A DNA stretch of 41,846 bases from Devosia equisanguinis (GTDB lineage Bacteria; Pseudomonadota; Alphaproteobacteria; Rhizobiales; Hyphomicrobiaceae). This document shows positions 1-8,835 of the stretch, in pieces. The notes under the pieces are model-generated. The model made no database searches, was not told the origin of the DNA, and saw only the letters and a program-made list of their open reading frames with translations. The translations under genes and the position numbers were made by a program. The stretch lies in contig CAMAYR010000009.1 of NCBI GenBank assembly GCA_945862355.1, positions 1 to 41,846 of the forward strand, given 5' to 3'. Within the stretch, counting starts at the first letter, position 1; every line of letters begins with the position of its first letter.

Positions 1-57
1 AGTCGACGGCGGCTCGGTAATGCTCTGAGCTCGACGCAGCCCCAACCGGAGATCTCC

Positions 58-957
58 ATGACCATCCGCATCGGTACCGCCGAGCCCCGCAGCACGTTTC
101 TCGCGCAGGGCAACGCGCTAGCCGCCGTGCTACCGCGGCATGGCGCGCGCGGCCCCTATGAGGTTTTGGAGAGCCCCGCCGCTTCCATCGACAACGCCGA
201 TCGCCTCGATCGCGGCGAGATCGATCTCGGCTTCATGGCCGCCAACTGGATCGGCCGGGCACGACGTGGCGAAAAGCCGTTCGCCGGCCCGATCGACCTT
301 CGCATGGTCGCGCCGATGAACGTCGGCCCGCTGTTCTTCATCGCCCGCGCCGGTTCGGGCATAACCTCCTTCGATGACCTCGCCGGAAAGCGCGTCGCGA
401 CCGGCCCCGCCGGCAGCGGCATGACCCAGCACGCCCACACGATTCTGGCCGCACTCGGCCACGACATCGACTGGATAAAGCCCGCATATCTGTCGTTCGC
501 TGACGGCGCTAAGGCCCTCGCCTCCGGCGAGATCGACGCCCAGCTCCAGTGCCCGATCCCCAACGTCGTCATGTCCGGGCTCGATGCCGCCGTACCTCTC
601 TGCGTGCTGCGCTACACTGATGCCGAGCTCGCAACGCTTCAAGCGAAGGTCTCGTTCTATCGGCGCGCCACCATGCGCAAAGGCGCCCTGCGCGCGCTGA
701 CCGAGGATGCAGCCCAGCCCGGCGTGCTGAACGTGCTGGTCTGCCACGCGCGTGCCGACACGGGAAAAGTCGCTGAGGTTACCGCAGCGATCCTGTCAGC
801 CGCCGCCGATCTCGCCCGCGCCGAAGGACTTTTCAACGGTTTGGCCGACCTTCTCGCCAGTGCCCGGACCGAAGGCGCCCGTCTGCTCGAACCCGACGGC
901 GTCTTCCTCCACGAGGGTGCCCGCCGAGCCTATGCGACCGCCGGTCTTTGGGATTGA
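58..957 (+). CDS. TAXI-family TRAP transporter solute-binding-like protein without obvious signal peptide
   Basis: ORF MTIRIGTAEPRSTFLAQGNALAAVLPRHG...; motifs resembling TAXI SBPs (DDLAGKRVATGPAGSGMTQHA, ALASGEIDAQL). N-terminus starts directly in the first beta-strand. Confidence 0.75.
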   Translation: MTIRIGTAEPRSTFLAQGNALAAVLPRHGARGPYEVLESPAASIDNADRLDRGEIDLGFMAANWIGRARRGEKPFAGPIDLRMVAPMNVGPLFFIARAGSGITSFDDLAGKRVATGPAGSGMTQHAHTILAALGHDIDWIKPAYLSFADGAKALASGEIDAQLQCPIPNVVMSGLDAAVPLCVLRYTDAELATLQAKVSFYRRATMRKGALRALTEDAAQPGVLNVLVCHARADTGKVAEVTAAILSAAADLARAEGLFNGLADLLASARTEGARLLEPDGVFLHEGARRAYATAGLWD

Positions 958-1103
958 GCACACATCCGACCCTCAAAAGCCGTTCACGGGCAATTCACGC
1001 TAAGTTCACTACGAAAGACGGGCAACCTCGTGCAGGTTGTCGCCGCCTTGGGTGCGGCGCTGCCGCACCACAGGGAGCATCGAGAGGCTGACGGGAGCAG
1101 TGG

Positions 1104-3032
1104 ATGACAGGCGAAGTTCGCGCCGTGAACGCAACCGGCGCGGTGATGTTGTTTGGCGGCCCCTACAGCAACCTCGAGGCCACACGTGCAGTCCTCGCGG
1201 AGGCTCAGCGCCGCGCCATCCCCGCCGAGCGGATCATCTGCACGGGCGATATCGTCGCCTACTGCGGCGACCCGGTAGCCACGCTCGAACTCGTGCGCAA
1301 GTCTAATATCCACGTCGTGATGGGCGACGACGACGAGCAGCTTGCCCAAAGCGCGGACGACTTCGATCGCCTCCCTGGCGCCTGGTCCGCCGCCGCCTAC
1401 GCCGACACCCGCATCTCCGCGGAAGACCGCCACTGGCTCGCCGCGCTGCCACATCGCATCGAGCTTCGCATTGCCGGCCTGGACTTCTCGATCGTTCACG
1501 GCGCACCAGACGAGATCAGCCGCTTTATCTTCGCTTCCACACCAGCCCTCGCCAAGAAACGTGAGCTCGAGCGCGCTACGACCGACGGCATCATCGCGGG
1601 CCACTGCGGACTGCCCTTCACCCAGGTGATCGACGGCCGGCTGTGGCACAACCCCGGCGTCGTCGGCATGCCCGCGCACGATGGCACGCCGCGCGTGTGG
1701 TTCTCTATCCTGACGCCCATCGAAGACGGCATCGAGATCGCCCACCACGCGCTTGCCTACGACCACGCTTCCGCCGCCACCGCAATGCGCCGCGCCGGCC
1801 TTCCAGCCGAGTACGAGGCTGCACTTCGCACCGGCATCTGGCCGAGCTGCGATGTGCTGCCGCAACGGGAGATCCACGCCGCCGGCATTCCCCTCGAGCC
1901 CGCCAGCGTGGTCTGGCGGCCGGACCCGAAAGAGCGCGCCACGCGCCGCGGCGCAACGATAACCGAGCGCACGCTCTGGCCGACGAGGCCCCGCGACAAC
2001 CGCAAGCCGCTGGCGCCGGAAAAGTTCAAACACCCCGGCGTGACCGCGAAAGGCGAGCAGCGCGCCCGCGTGCCACTCCGCTCCCTCGATACGCTGTGGT
2101 TCAACACCGGCACGCTGTGCAACATCACCTGTCGCAATTGCTACATCGAATCGAGCCCGAAAAACGATCGCCTCGTCTATCTCGGCCTCGAAGATGTGCG
2201 CGGCTATCTCGACGAGATCGAACGCGATCGCCTGCCGACGAAGGAAATCGGCTTCACCGGCGGCGAGCCGTTTCTGAACCCGCAGTTCCTCGCGATCCTC
2301 GAAGAGTGCCTGTCGCGCGACTACCGCGTGCTGACCCTGACCAACGCGATGCGCCCGATGCAGCGCCACAAGAAAGCGCTGCTCGCCATGAAGGCGCGCT
2401 ACGGCGAGCGCCTCGCCTTTCGCATCTCCCTCGACCACTTCAATGCCGACCGGCACGAGGAGGAGCGTGGCATCGACACGTTCGAGCCGGCGATGTCGGG
2501 CCTCTCCTGGCTCTCCGAGAATGATTTCGAGATCGCCGTTGCCGGCCGCGGTATGTGGGGCGAGACCGAGGCCGCGAGCCGCGCCGGCTTCGCCGCCCTT
2601 TTCGAAGCCCGAGGCATCCGCGTAGAAGCGCGCAATCCTGCAGCGCTCGTGCTGTTCCCCGAGATGGACGAGCACCTCGACGTGCCCGAGATCACGACCG
2701 CCTGTTGGGACATCCTCCACAAATCACCCGACGACATGATGTGCGCCACCTCACGTATGGTCGTGAAGCGAAAGGGCGCCGAGAAGCCTGCCGTGGTCGC
2801 CTGCACGCTACTTGCCTACGAGCCGCAATTCGAGCTTGGCGCAACGCTGAAGGACGTAAGCCGCGCCGTGCCGCTCAATCATGCCCACTGCGCCAAGTTC
2901 TGCGTTCTGGGCGGCGCCTCCTGCTCCCCGGCCGGCACAGAAGCACCAGCCGGACCCGAGCTGCACGAGGCCCGTGGCCAGGCTGCCAACATGGCTGCCG
3001 GCAGCGCCGACCTCGGCCCGATGGACCGCTGA
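1104..3032 (+). CDS. Fusion protein: N-terminal calcineurin-like (metallophosphoesterase) domain, degenerate, plus C-terminal radical SAM domain
   Basis: N-terminal part: CTGDIVAYCGDP, VMGDDDEQ, IVHGAPDE, IIAGHCGLPF, WHNPGVVGMP (metallophosphoesterase-like pattern). C-terminal part: CNITCRNCYIESSP (CxxxCxxC), FTGGEPF, and a C-terminal Cys cluster HCAKFCVLGGASC. Confidence 0.85.
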   Translation: MTGEVRAVNATGAVMLFGGPYSNLEATRAVLAEAQRRAIPAERIICTGDIVAYCGDPVATLELVRKSNIHVVMGDDDEQLAQSADDFDRLPGAWSAAAYADTRISAEDRHWLAALPHRIELRIAGLDFSIVHGAPDEISRFIFASTPALAKKRELERATTDGIIAGHCGLPFTQVIDGRLWHNPGVVGMPAHDGTPRVWFSILTPIEDGIEIAHHALAYDHASAATAMRRAGLPAEYEAALRTGIWPSCDVLPQREIHAAGIPLEPASVVWRPDPKERATRRGATITERTLWPTRPRDNRKPLAPEKFKHPGVTAKGEQRARVPLRSLDTLWFNTGTLCNITCRNCYIESSPKNDRLVYLGLEDVRGYLDEIERDRLPTKEIGFTGGEPFLNPQFLAILEECLSRDYRVLTLTNAMRPMQRHKKALLAMKARYGERLAFRISLDHFNADRHEEERGIDTFEPAMSGLSWLSENDFEIAVAGRGMWGETEAASRAGFAALFEARGIRVEARNPAALVLFPEMDEHLDVPEITTACWDILHKSPDDMMCATSRMVVKRKGAEKPAVVACTLLAYEPQFELGATLKDVSRAVPLNHAHCAKFCVLGGASCSPAGTEAPAGPELHEARGQAANMAAGSADLGPMDR

Positions 3033-3150
3033 CGCGCCAGCCCACCCCCAGCAACTCACCCCAGTGGACGCAAATCCCGGAACAAGGTAGGCGAGGTCAT
3101 CGCTCGAGCCGTCTCGGGCAAATCGAGCAGCGCGCAGGGGAGTAACGGTC

Positions 3151-4014
3151 ATGGCCGATCCGGCATTGAGGAAGGCGCTGAAGAAGCCAGGCATCGTCGT
3201 CGCCCCCGGTGTCTACGATCTGATCTCGGCGCTGGTTGCCGACCGCATGGGCTTCAAGGCCCTCTACGTCACGGGCTACGGCACGGTCGCCTCCGCAATG
3301 GGCCTGCCTGATGCCGGCATCGCGACCTACCGCGACATGGTCGAGCGCATCGGCACCATCGCCCGGATGACCAGGACGCCCGTGATCGCCGACGCCGATA
3401 CCGGCTACGGCGGCCTGCTCAACGTCCGCCACACCATTCGCGGCTACGAGGCGGCCGGTGTCACCGCGATCCAGCTCGAGGACCAGGAGTTCCCCAAGAA
3501 GTGCGGCCACACGCCCAACCGCCGCGTGATCCCGACCGCCGACATGGTGCAGAAGATCCGCGTCGCCTCCGACAGCCGCTCGTCGAAGGACTTCCTGATC
3601 ATCGCCCGAACCGACAGCCGCACCGGCCTGGGCCTGGACGAATCCATGCGGCGGATGGAGGCCTACGCCAAAGCCGGCGCCGACGTCCTCTTCATCGAAA
3701 GCCCCGAGACCGAGGCCGAGATGAAGGCCATCGGCAAGCGCTTCGATCAGCCCCTGCTCGCCAACATGGTCAACGGCGGCAAGACGCCGATGCTGCCCGC
3801 CAAGCGCCTCGCGGAATTGGGCTACCGCATCGCGATCTTCCCCGCGGCAGGCTTCCTCGCAACTGCCGCCGCGCTCGAAGGCGCCTACGGCGAGTTGAAG
3901 GAGGCTGGCACCTCGACCGGCAAGACGCCGATGTACGAGTTCTCCGAGTTCAACAAGCTGATCGGCTTCCCCGACATCTGGGAATTCGAGAAGAAGTACG
4001 GCGTCGGCGATTGA
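3151..4014 (+). CDS. Isocitrate lyase/PEP mutase superfamily protein
   Basis: PGVYDLISALVADRMGFKALYVTGYG, PVIADADTGYGG, AGVTAIQLEDQEFPKKCGH, IIARTDSR motifs; Shine-Dalgarno-like GGGGAG about 8 nt upstream of ATG. Confidence 0.9.
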   Translation: MADPALRKALKKPGIVVAPGVYDLISALVADRMGFKALYVTGYGTVASAMGLPDAGIATYRDMVERIGTIARMTRTPVIADADTGYGGLLNVRHTIRGYEAAGVTAIQLEDQEFPKKCGHTPNRRVIPTADMVQKIRVASDSRSSKDFLIIARTDSRTGLGLDESMRRMEAYAKAGADVLFIESPETEAEMKAIGKRFDQPLLANMVNGGKTPMLPAKRLAELGYRIAIFPAAGFLATAAALEGAYGELKEAGTSTGKTPMYEFSEFNKLIGFPDIWEFEKKYGVGD

Positions 4015-4079
4015 GTAGTCCTGCCCTATCCCGTTCGTGCCAAATGACGATACGGGAAAGGAGGAATCACGAGGTTTGC

Positions 4080-4922
4080 ATGTCCCATCCAGAAAAATTC
4101 CTCCTCGCCGGCGTCATGGGCTGGCCCGTGATGCATTCTCGCTCGCCGCATCTGCACAATTACTGGTTCAAGCAGCACGGCCTCGCAGGCACCTACGTGC
4201 CGCTCGCCATCGAGCCGGACAAGCTCGCCCCCGCGCTGCGCGCGCTTGCGCCCCTTGGTTTCGCCGGCTGCAACCTGACCATCCCGCACAAGGAGGCAGC
4301 CCTCGCCATCGTCGACGAAATCGCTCCGACCGCGAGGAAGATGGGCGCCATCTCCTGCGTCACCGTCCGCAAAGATGGATCGCTCGTCGGCACCAACAAC
4401 GACGGCTACGGCTACATGGCCAACCTCATCGAGGCCCAGCCGACATGGCGGGCGGACGCCGGCCCGGCCGTCGTCATCGGTGCGGGCGGCGGCGCGCGCG
4501 CGGTCGTGATGAGCCTCGCGGAGAAAGGCGCTCGCGAGATCCGCCTCGTCAACCGCACGATGGCGCGCTCCGAGACGCTGGCGCGCGATCTCGGCGGCCC
4601 CGTCGAGCCGCTGCCGTGGGACAGCCGGCACGATGCGCTGGAGGGCGCCAATCTCGTCGTCAACACGACGAGCCAGGGCATGGTCGGGCAAGGCACGCTC
4701 GACTTGAAACTCGACAAGCTGCCCAGGACCGCCGTCGTTTCCGATATCGTCTACATCCCGCTGGAGACGCCGCTGCTGGCAGCCGCGCGCCAGCGGGGCA
4801 ACCCGACGGTGAGCGGCCTCGGCATGTTGCTGCATCAGGCGCGGCCGGCCTGGGAATCCTGGTTCGGCATCAGCCCAGAGGTGACGCCCGAGCTGCGCGC
4901 CCTGATCGAGGCCACGCTTTGA
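4080..4922 (+). CDS. aroE: Shikimate dehydrogenase-like (AroE family) oxidoreductase
   Basis: Internal ATG of ORF 3501..4922 (MSHPEKFLLAGVMGWPVMHSRSPHLHN...); SRSPHLHN, CNLTIPHKEAA, NNDGYGY, VVIGAGGGARAVVMSLAEKGAREIRLVNR. Confidence 0.85.
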   Translation: MSHPEKFLLAGVMGWPVMHSRSPHLHNYWFKQHGLAGTYVPLAIEPDKLAPALRALAPLGFAGCNLTIPHKEAALAIVDEIAPTARKMGAISCVTVRKDGSLVGTNNDGYGYMANLIEAQPTWRADAGPAVVIGAGGGARAVVMSLAEKGAREIRLVNRTMARSETLARDLGGPVEPLPWDSRHDALEGANLVVNTTSQGMVGQGTLDLKLDKLPRTAVVSDIVYIPLETPLLAAARQRGNPTVSGLGMLLHQARPAWESWFGISPEVTPELRALIEATL

Positions 4923-4933
4923 AATCAGGGGTC

Positions 4934-4987
4934 GAGGGCCACAGGCCCTCGTCGGAGAGCGCGAGAGGCGGACAGCCTCTCGCTTTT
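4934..4987 (+). terminator. Two adjacent hairpins, the second followed by TTTT (probable intrinsic terminator)
   Basis: GAGGGCC-ACA-GGCCCTC (4934-4950) and GCGAGAGGC-GGACA-GCCTCTCGC-TTTT (4961-4987), between convergent genes. Confidence 0.75.
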
Positions 4988-5007
4988 GCCCGCCAGGGCA
5001 AACCAGC

Positions 5008-5949
5008 TCAAGCCCTGACCAGCCGCTCGATCGGCTGCGGCGGCGTCGCCGACTTGCCCGTGATCGGAACACGCGGCAGCTTCGGCTCCCCCGGATCGAG
5101 CTCGAACGTGAACGACAGCGAAAACCACGGTCCCGTCACGTCGCCATATGGCGCGGGCTCGTTGTCGTGCCGCACGTAGTGCCCGATCAGCCGCTCGGTC
5201 ACGCCGAACTGGCTGTCTGTCTCGAGGTTCGGATCGTCGCTTGAATAGACTTGGCTGATGTGCGCCTTGAAGCCTTGTCTGGTGACCAGGAAGTGGAGAT
5301 GTGCCGGCCGCATGTTGTGCCGCCGAAGGGTGCGCAGCAGATCCCCCGTCGGCCCGTCGAGCGGGATCGGATAGCCGATCGGCTTGATGGTGCTGAACCA
5401 GATCTTGCCTTCGGCATCGGTCGTGAGCTTGCCACGCAGGTTCATCTCGGCCTGTGATGGGTCCTGGTTCTCGTAGTAGCCATCCTCGTTGCAGTGCCAC
5501 ACGTCCACTTCTGCGCCCGCGACCGGCCGACCCGCGCGATCCTTCACGAACGCCTCCACGAACAGGGGCGTGCCCGGTGTCGGCGAGCGCAGCAGCGAGC
5601 CGCCATTCGCCGTCTGCGGGCTCTCCATCCGCCAGAACGGCCCGAGCAGATTAGCCGTCGTCTCGGTGTTGCCGTTGTCGCCGTTGTTGATGAGGCAGAC
5701 GAGCGAGGAGACACCCAGCGAGCCGCACATCAGCACGGCCTCGTTGTGGCTCTCGTTCGACTTCTGCCCGATGCGATTGATGATCGCGCAGGCCTGCTGG
5801 AACTCCTGCTCGCTCAGCTTGGTCTCGCGGATGAAGCCGTGCAGGTGCTTGATGAGCGAGGTCATGATCTCTCGAGTGCGCGGATCCTCCGCGCGCGCCA
5901 TCTCGGCAAGCACAGCGGGCGTCACATCGGCTTGAGTTTTGATGATCAT
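5008..5949 (-). CDS. Intradiol ring-cleavage dioxygenase (hydroxyquinol/catechol 1,2-dioxygenase-like)
   Basis: MIIKTQADVTPAVLAEMARAEDPRTREIM...; ANLLGPFWR, EVDVWHCNEDGYYENQD, GYPIPLDGP, RRHNMRPAHLHF, FTFEL. Confidence 0.9.
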   Translation of the reverse strand: MIIKTQADVTPAVLAEMARAEDPRTREIMTSLIKHLHGFIRETKLSEQEFQQACAIINRIGQKSNESHNEAVLMCGSLGVSSLVCLINNGDNGNTETTANLLGPFWRMESPQTANGGSLLRSPTPGTPLFVEAFVKDRAGRPVAGAEVDVWHCNEDGYYENQDPSQAEMNLRGKLTTDAEGKIWFSTIKPIGYPIPLDGPTGDLLRTLRRHNMRPAHLHFLVTRQGFKAHISQVYSSDDPNLETDSQFGVTERLIGHYVRHDNEPAPYGDVTGPWFSLSFTFELDPGEPKLPRVPITGKSATPPQPIERLVRA

Positions 5950-7280
5950 GATGTCTCGCACGAGCCTGAGTGTTGAACGGAGCAGGCGGCATCTGCACTC
6001 ACGAATACCGGTGCGAAGCCTCCTCCGGGAGTGCGGAAGTTGGTAGTTTGGCCCTGATACAGCCTGGCGGCAAGAAGCTGCACGCGGCCATCGTAAGTGA
6101 AGTTTCTGAAGTCGACCTTCAGGGCCTCGCGCCGACCGTCCACAGCGATGGCACGCATGCTCGGGGGGACGATTTCCTGCGCGACGTAGTCGCCGGACAG
6201 CACCAGTTCCCACGCGCGGCGGGTGATCTTGTCGCCGCGGTAAGCCGCCTTGCTGCCGTAGCCGGACATGGGCTTGAAAAAGTACCGATTGCGACCTGCC
6301 CAGAGTTCGCCGGCATTCGCGGCAGTTACGACGATCGTACGAGGAATGCCGATGCGCAGTGCCTCCACGCAATCTGCCGCCACGCCCCACTCTCTCAGCA
6401 GGTCCACGTCGGTCAGCACAGCGAGGTTGGCCTTGTTGGAAAGTATCGCATGGGCACGTGGATTGGGCGATACCACGACATCTCCAGCGAGATAGGCAGA
6501 GCGCAATGCCGCGCTGACGCCGTCTTCGAGATAGAAGTCGGTCAGCCGATTATACACGACGTCGATACGGATCTGGCCGAGCCATAGCGCACCGTCGCGA
6601 TGCGACAGCTCCTGCGGCTCGGCGATGTACGCGGCCAGCCCCTTCGCCTCCAGGTGCTTCCTGAACAATATGAACTCCGGATAGAGGTACTGCGTTGCCG
6701 GAGCGACATCGACGATCCCGACCGTCGCCATCACGCCACTACGCCCCTGCAAGGACCACTCCGAAGCCAGATTGGCGACGAAGCGATCCTCCACGGCCTC
6801 CGCAGGCTCGGCGGCCGACATCCCGAGCCGCATCTCCTCGCAGCAGGCCCGGTGCGCCCTCGCCACGAATGCGTTGACGATCGCACCCCCGGCATTCGTG
6901 TTGACCTCGATGAGCTTGGGTCCGTCGCCGCCGAGATGGAAATCGTAACCCATGAACACGCCGATCGGGCCTGGACGATACCGGGCGATATCCGGCGCTT
7001 GGCCTAGGACGGCGGCCTCGTATTGCGGCAGCCGAGCGACCGTCTCCACAGCCTCGATCGTCCGCACCATCGCAGCGGCGTGCTCGGTCGACAGGAACAC
7101 GGGCTGACGGGAGACCAGATGCGCATGAGTCCGCAGCAGATCGGCACAAAAGCCGGGATCGCCGACGGCCCGTGTCAGAGCCGCGCATAAGGCATCGGCA
7201 TCCAGAGTCCTGCACGTGCAGTCCTCATTCAGTTGCTCGATGCCGCTTTCTGTCGAACCCGAATTGGCAGCCGCGACCAT
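5946..7280 (-). CDS. ATP-grasp-like protein, apparently circularly permuted
   Basis: FHLGGDGPKLIEVNTNAGGA in the N-terminal half and YFFKPMSGYGSKAAYRGDK ... YVAQEIVPP in the C-terminal half. ATGA overlap with the downstream dioxygenase start. Confidence 0.6.
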   Translation of the reverse strand: MVAAANSGSTESGIEQLNEDCTCRTLDADALCAALTRAVGDPGFCADLLRTHAHLVSRQPVFLSTEHAAAMVRTIEAVETVARLPQYEAAVLGQAPDIARYRPGPIGVFMGYDFHLGGDGPKLIEVNTNAGGAIVNAFVARAHRACCEEMRLGMSAAEPAEAVEDRFVANLASEWSLQGRSGVMATVGIVDVAPATQYLYPEFILFRKHLEAKGLAAYIAEPQELSHRDGALWLGQIRIDVVYNRLTDFYLEDGVSAALRSAYLAGDVVVSPNPRAHAILSNKANLAVLTDVDLLREWGVAADCVEALRIGIPRTIVVTAANAGELWAGRNRYFFKPMSGYGSKAAYRGDKITRRAWELVLSGDYVAQEIVPPSMRAIAVDGRREALKVDFRNFTYDGRVQLLAARLYQGQTTNFRTPGGGFAPVFVSADAACSVQHSGSCETS

Positions 7281-7323
7281 GATGCTCGACCTGCCTTTGG
7301 TTTCCCCAAGCTGAAAACCGTTC

Positions 7324-8754
7324 CTACGGCCTGATTCCGACGAATTTCAGCTGGCTCATTTCCTCGACAGCATAACGGATGCCTTCACGACCGACGCCCG
7401 AATTCTTCACCCCGCCGAACGGATAGACGTCGACGCGGAAGCGCGAAGGCTCGTTCACCCACAAGCAGCCGACATCGAAGTCGTCCGCGAATCGGAACGC
7501 CGCCTTGAGGTTGGACGTAAACAGCGCGCCCTGCAGGCCGAAATCACTGTCGTTGGCGAGCCGCAGGCCCTCGTCGATGCCCTCGAACGGCGTCACGATC
7601 GCGATCGGGCCGAACACCTCCTCGCACCACAGCCGCGCCACGCTGGGAACCTGCACGAGAATACCCGGCGACACCGTCGCTCCCTCACGCACAGGTTTCA
7701 GCGCATAGGTCGCGCCGCGCTTGATCGCGTCCTCGCACATTCCCATCACGCGATCGGCGGCCGCCGCGCTGACCATTGGGCCGACGTCGCTCTTCGGATC
7801 GTCGGCACGGCCGACGACCAATGCCTTGGCGGCAGCGACGAACGCCTCGACGAACTTCTCCAGCACCGGCTTTTCCACCAGTACGCGCTGCGCGGAGATA
7901 CACTGCTGCCCACTGGCCTCGAAGGCCGCGCCGGCGATCTTCTTGGCCGCATCCGCGATGTCGGCATCCGCCAGCACGATGTTGGCCGCGTTCGAGCCGA
8001 GCTCGGCGACGAACTTCTTCGCGCCCGCCAAACGCGCCAGAGCATCGCCGCCCGCCGTCCCGCCCGTGAACGAAACACAGCGCACATCTGCGTGAGAGAC
8101 AAGCGCCGCGGCCGACGCCTTGTCACCGGTCAGCACCGTGAACATGCCCTTCGGCCAGCCGGCCGCCTGGAACAGCTCCGCGAGCTTCAGCGCCGTGCGC
8201 GTCCCCGCCGGATGCGGCTTCGTGACGATGGCGTTGCCGGCGGCAATGGCTGGCGCCACCTTCTGCACGAGCAGGTTGATCGGCCCGTTGAACGGAATGA
8301 TGCCGGCGACCACGCCGTAAGGAATTCGGCGCGTGAAGCCGAAGTGCCCTTCACCCGGCGCGGTGGCGTCGAGCGGCAGAACCTCGCCGTTCATCTGCGG
8401 CAGGCACGCGGCAACGGCTTCCATGAACTCCGCCCCGCGCGCGATTTCCCCACGGCACACGCGGATCGGCTTGCCGACGTCCTGGCTGATGATCGGCGCG
8501 ATCTCGTCGACCGCCTTGCGCAGCGCTGCAGCACCGTCGCGCAGCCACTTGACGCGCAGGTGCACGGGCGACTTCCGGTTGGCCTCGTAGGCCGACTTCG
8601 CGACTGCGACGGCAGCCGCCACGCCGGCCTCGCCCGCCTCCACGATGGAGCCGATCGGCTTTGCCGTCTGCGGATCGACGAGGTCGAACGCGCCCGTGCC
8701 GGCAGGAACGGGATCGCCGCCTAGAAACGATGTGATCTTGGGGATGTTGGTCAT
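7324..8754 (-). CDS. NAD(P)-dependent aldehyde dehydrogenase family protein
   Basis: MTNIPKITSFLGG...; FTGGTAGGDAL, VAELGSNAANIV, EASGQQCISAQRV (catalytic Cys), EEVFGPIA, PFGGVKNSGVGREG. Confidence 0.92.
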   Translation of the reverse strand: MTNIPKITSFLGGDPVPAGTGAFDLVDPQTAKPIGSIVEAGEAGVAAAVAVAKSAYEANRKSPVHLRVKWLRDGAAALRKAVDEIAPIISQDVGKPIRVCRGEIARGAEFMEAVAACLPQMNGEVLPLDATAPGEGHFGFTRRIPYGVVAGIIPFNGPINLLVQKVAPAIAAGNAIVTKPHPAGTRTALKLAELFQAAGWPKGMFTVLTGDKASAAALVSHADVRCVSFTGGTAGGDALARLAGAKKFVAELGSNAANIVLADADIADAAKKIAGAAFEASGQQCISAQRVLVEKPVLEKFVEAFVAAAKALVVGRADDPKSDVGPMVSAAAADRVMGMCEDAIKRGATYALKPVREGATVSPGILVQVPSVARLWCEEVFGPIAIVTPFEGIDEGLRLANDSDFGLQGALFTSNLKAAFRFADDFDVGCLWVNEPSRFRVDVYPFGGVKNSGVGREGIRYAVEEMSQLKFVGIRP

Positions 8755-8835
8755 GCTGGCCTCGCAATATCGAAGGGGTCGCGCGCAATGTGCATCGGCC
8801 AAAGATAAGGAGCAAGGGCAGCGCCCCGACGCCCC

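Noticed and set aside
984-2720. 578-aa minus-strand ORF
   Set aside because: Antisense to the radical SAM fusion gene, which has clear domain motifs; the antisense translation is low-complexity with no recognisable domain. Typical shadow ORF in GC-rich DNA.
3501-4079. N-terminal extension of the AroE ORF
   Set aside because: Overlaps the isocitrate lyase/PEP mutase gene out of frame; the AroE domain begins at the ATG at 4080.
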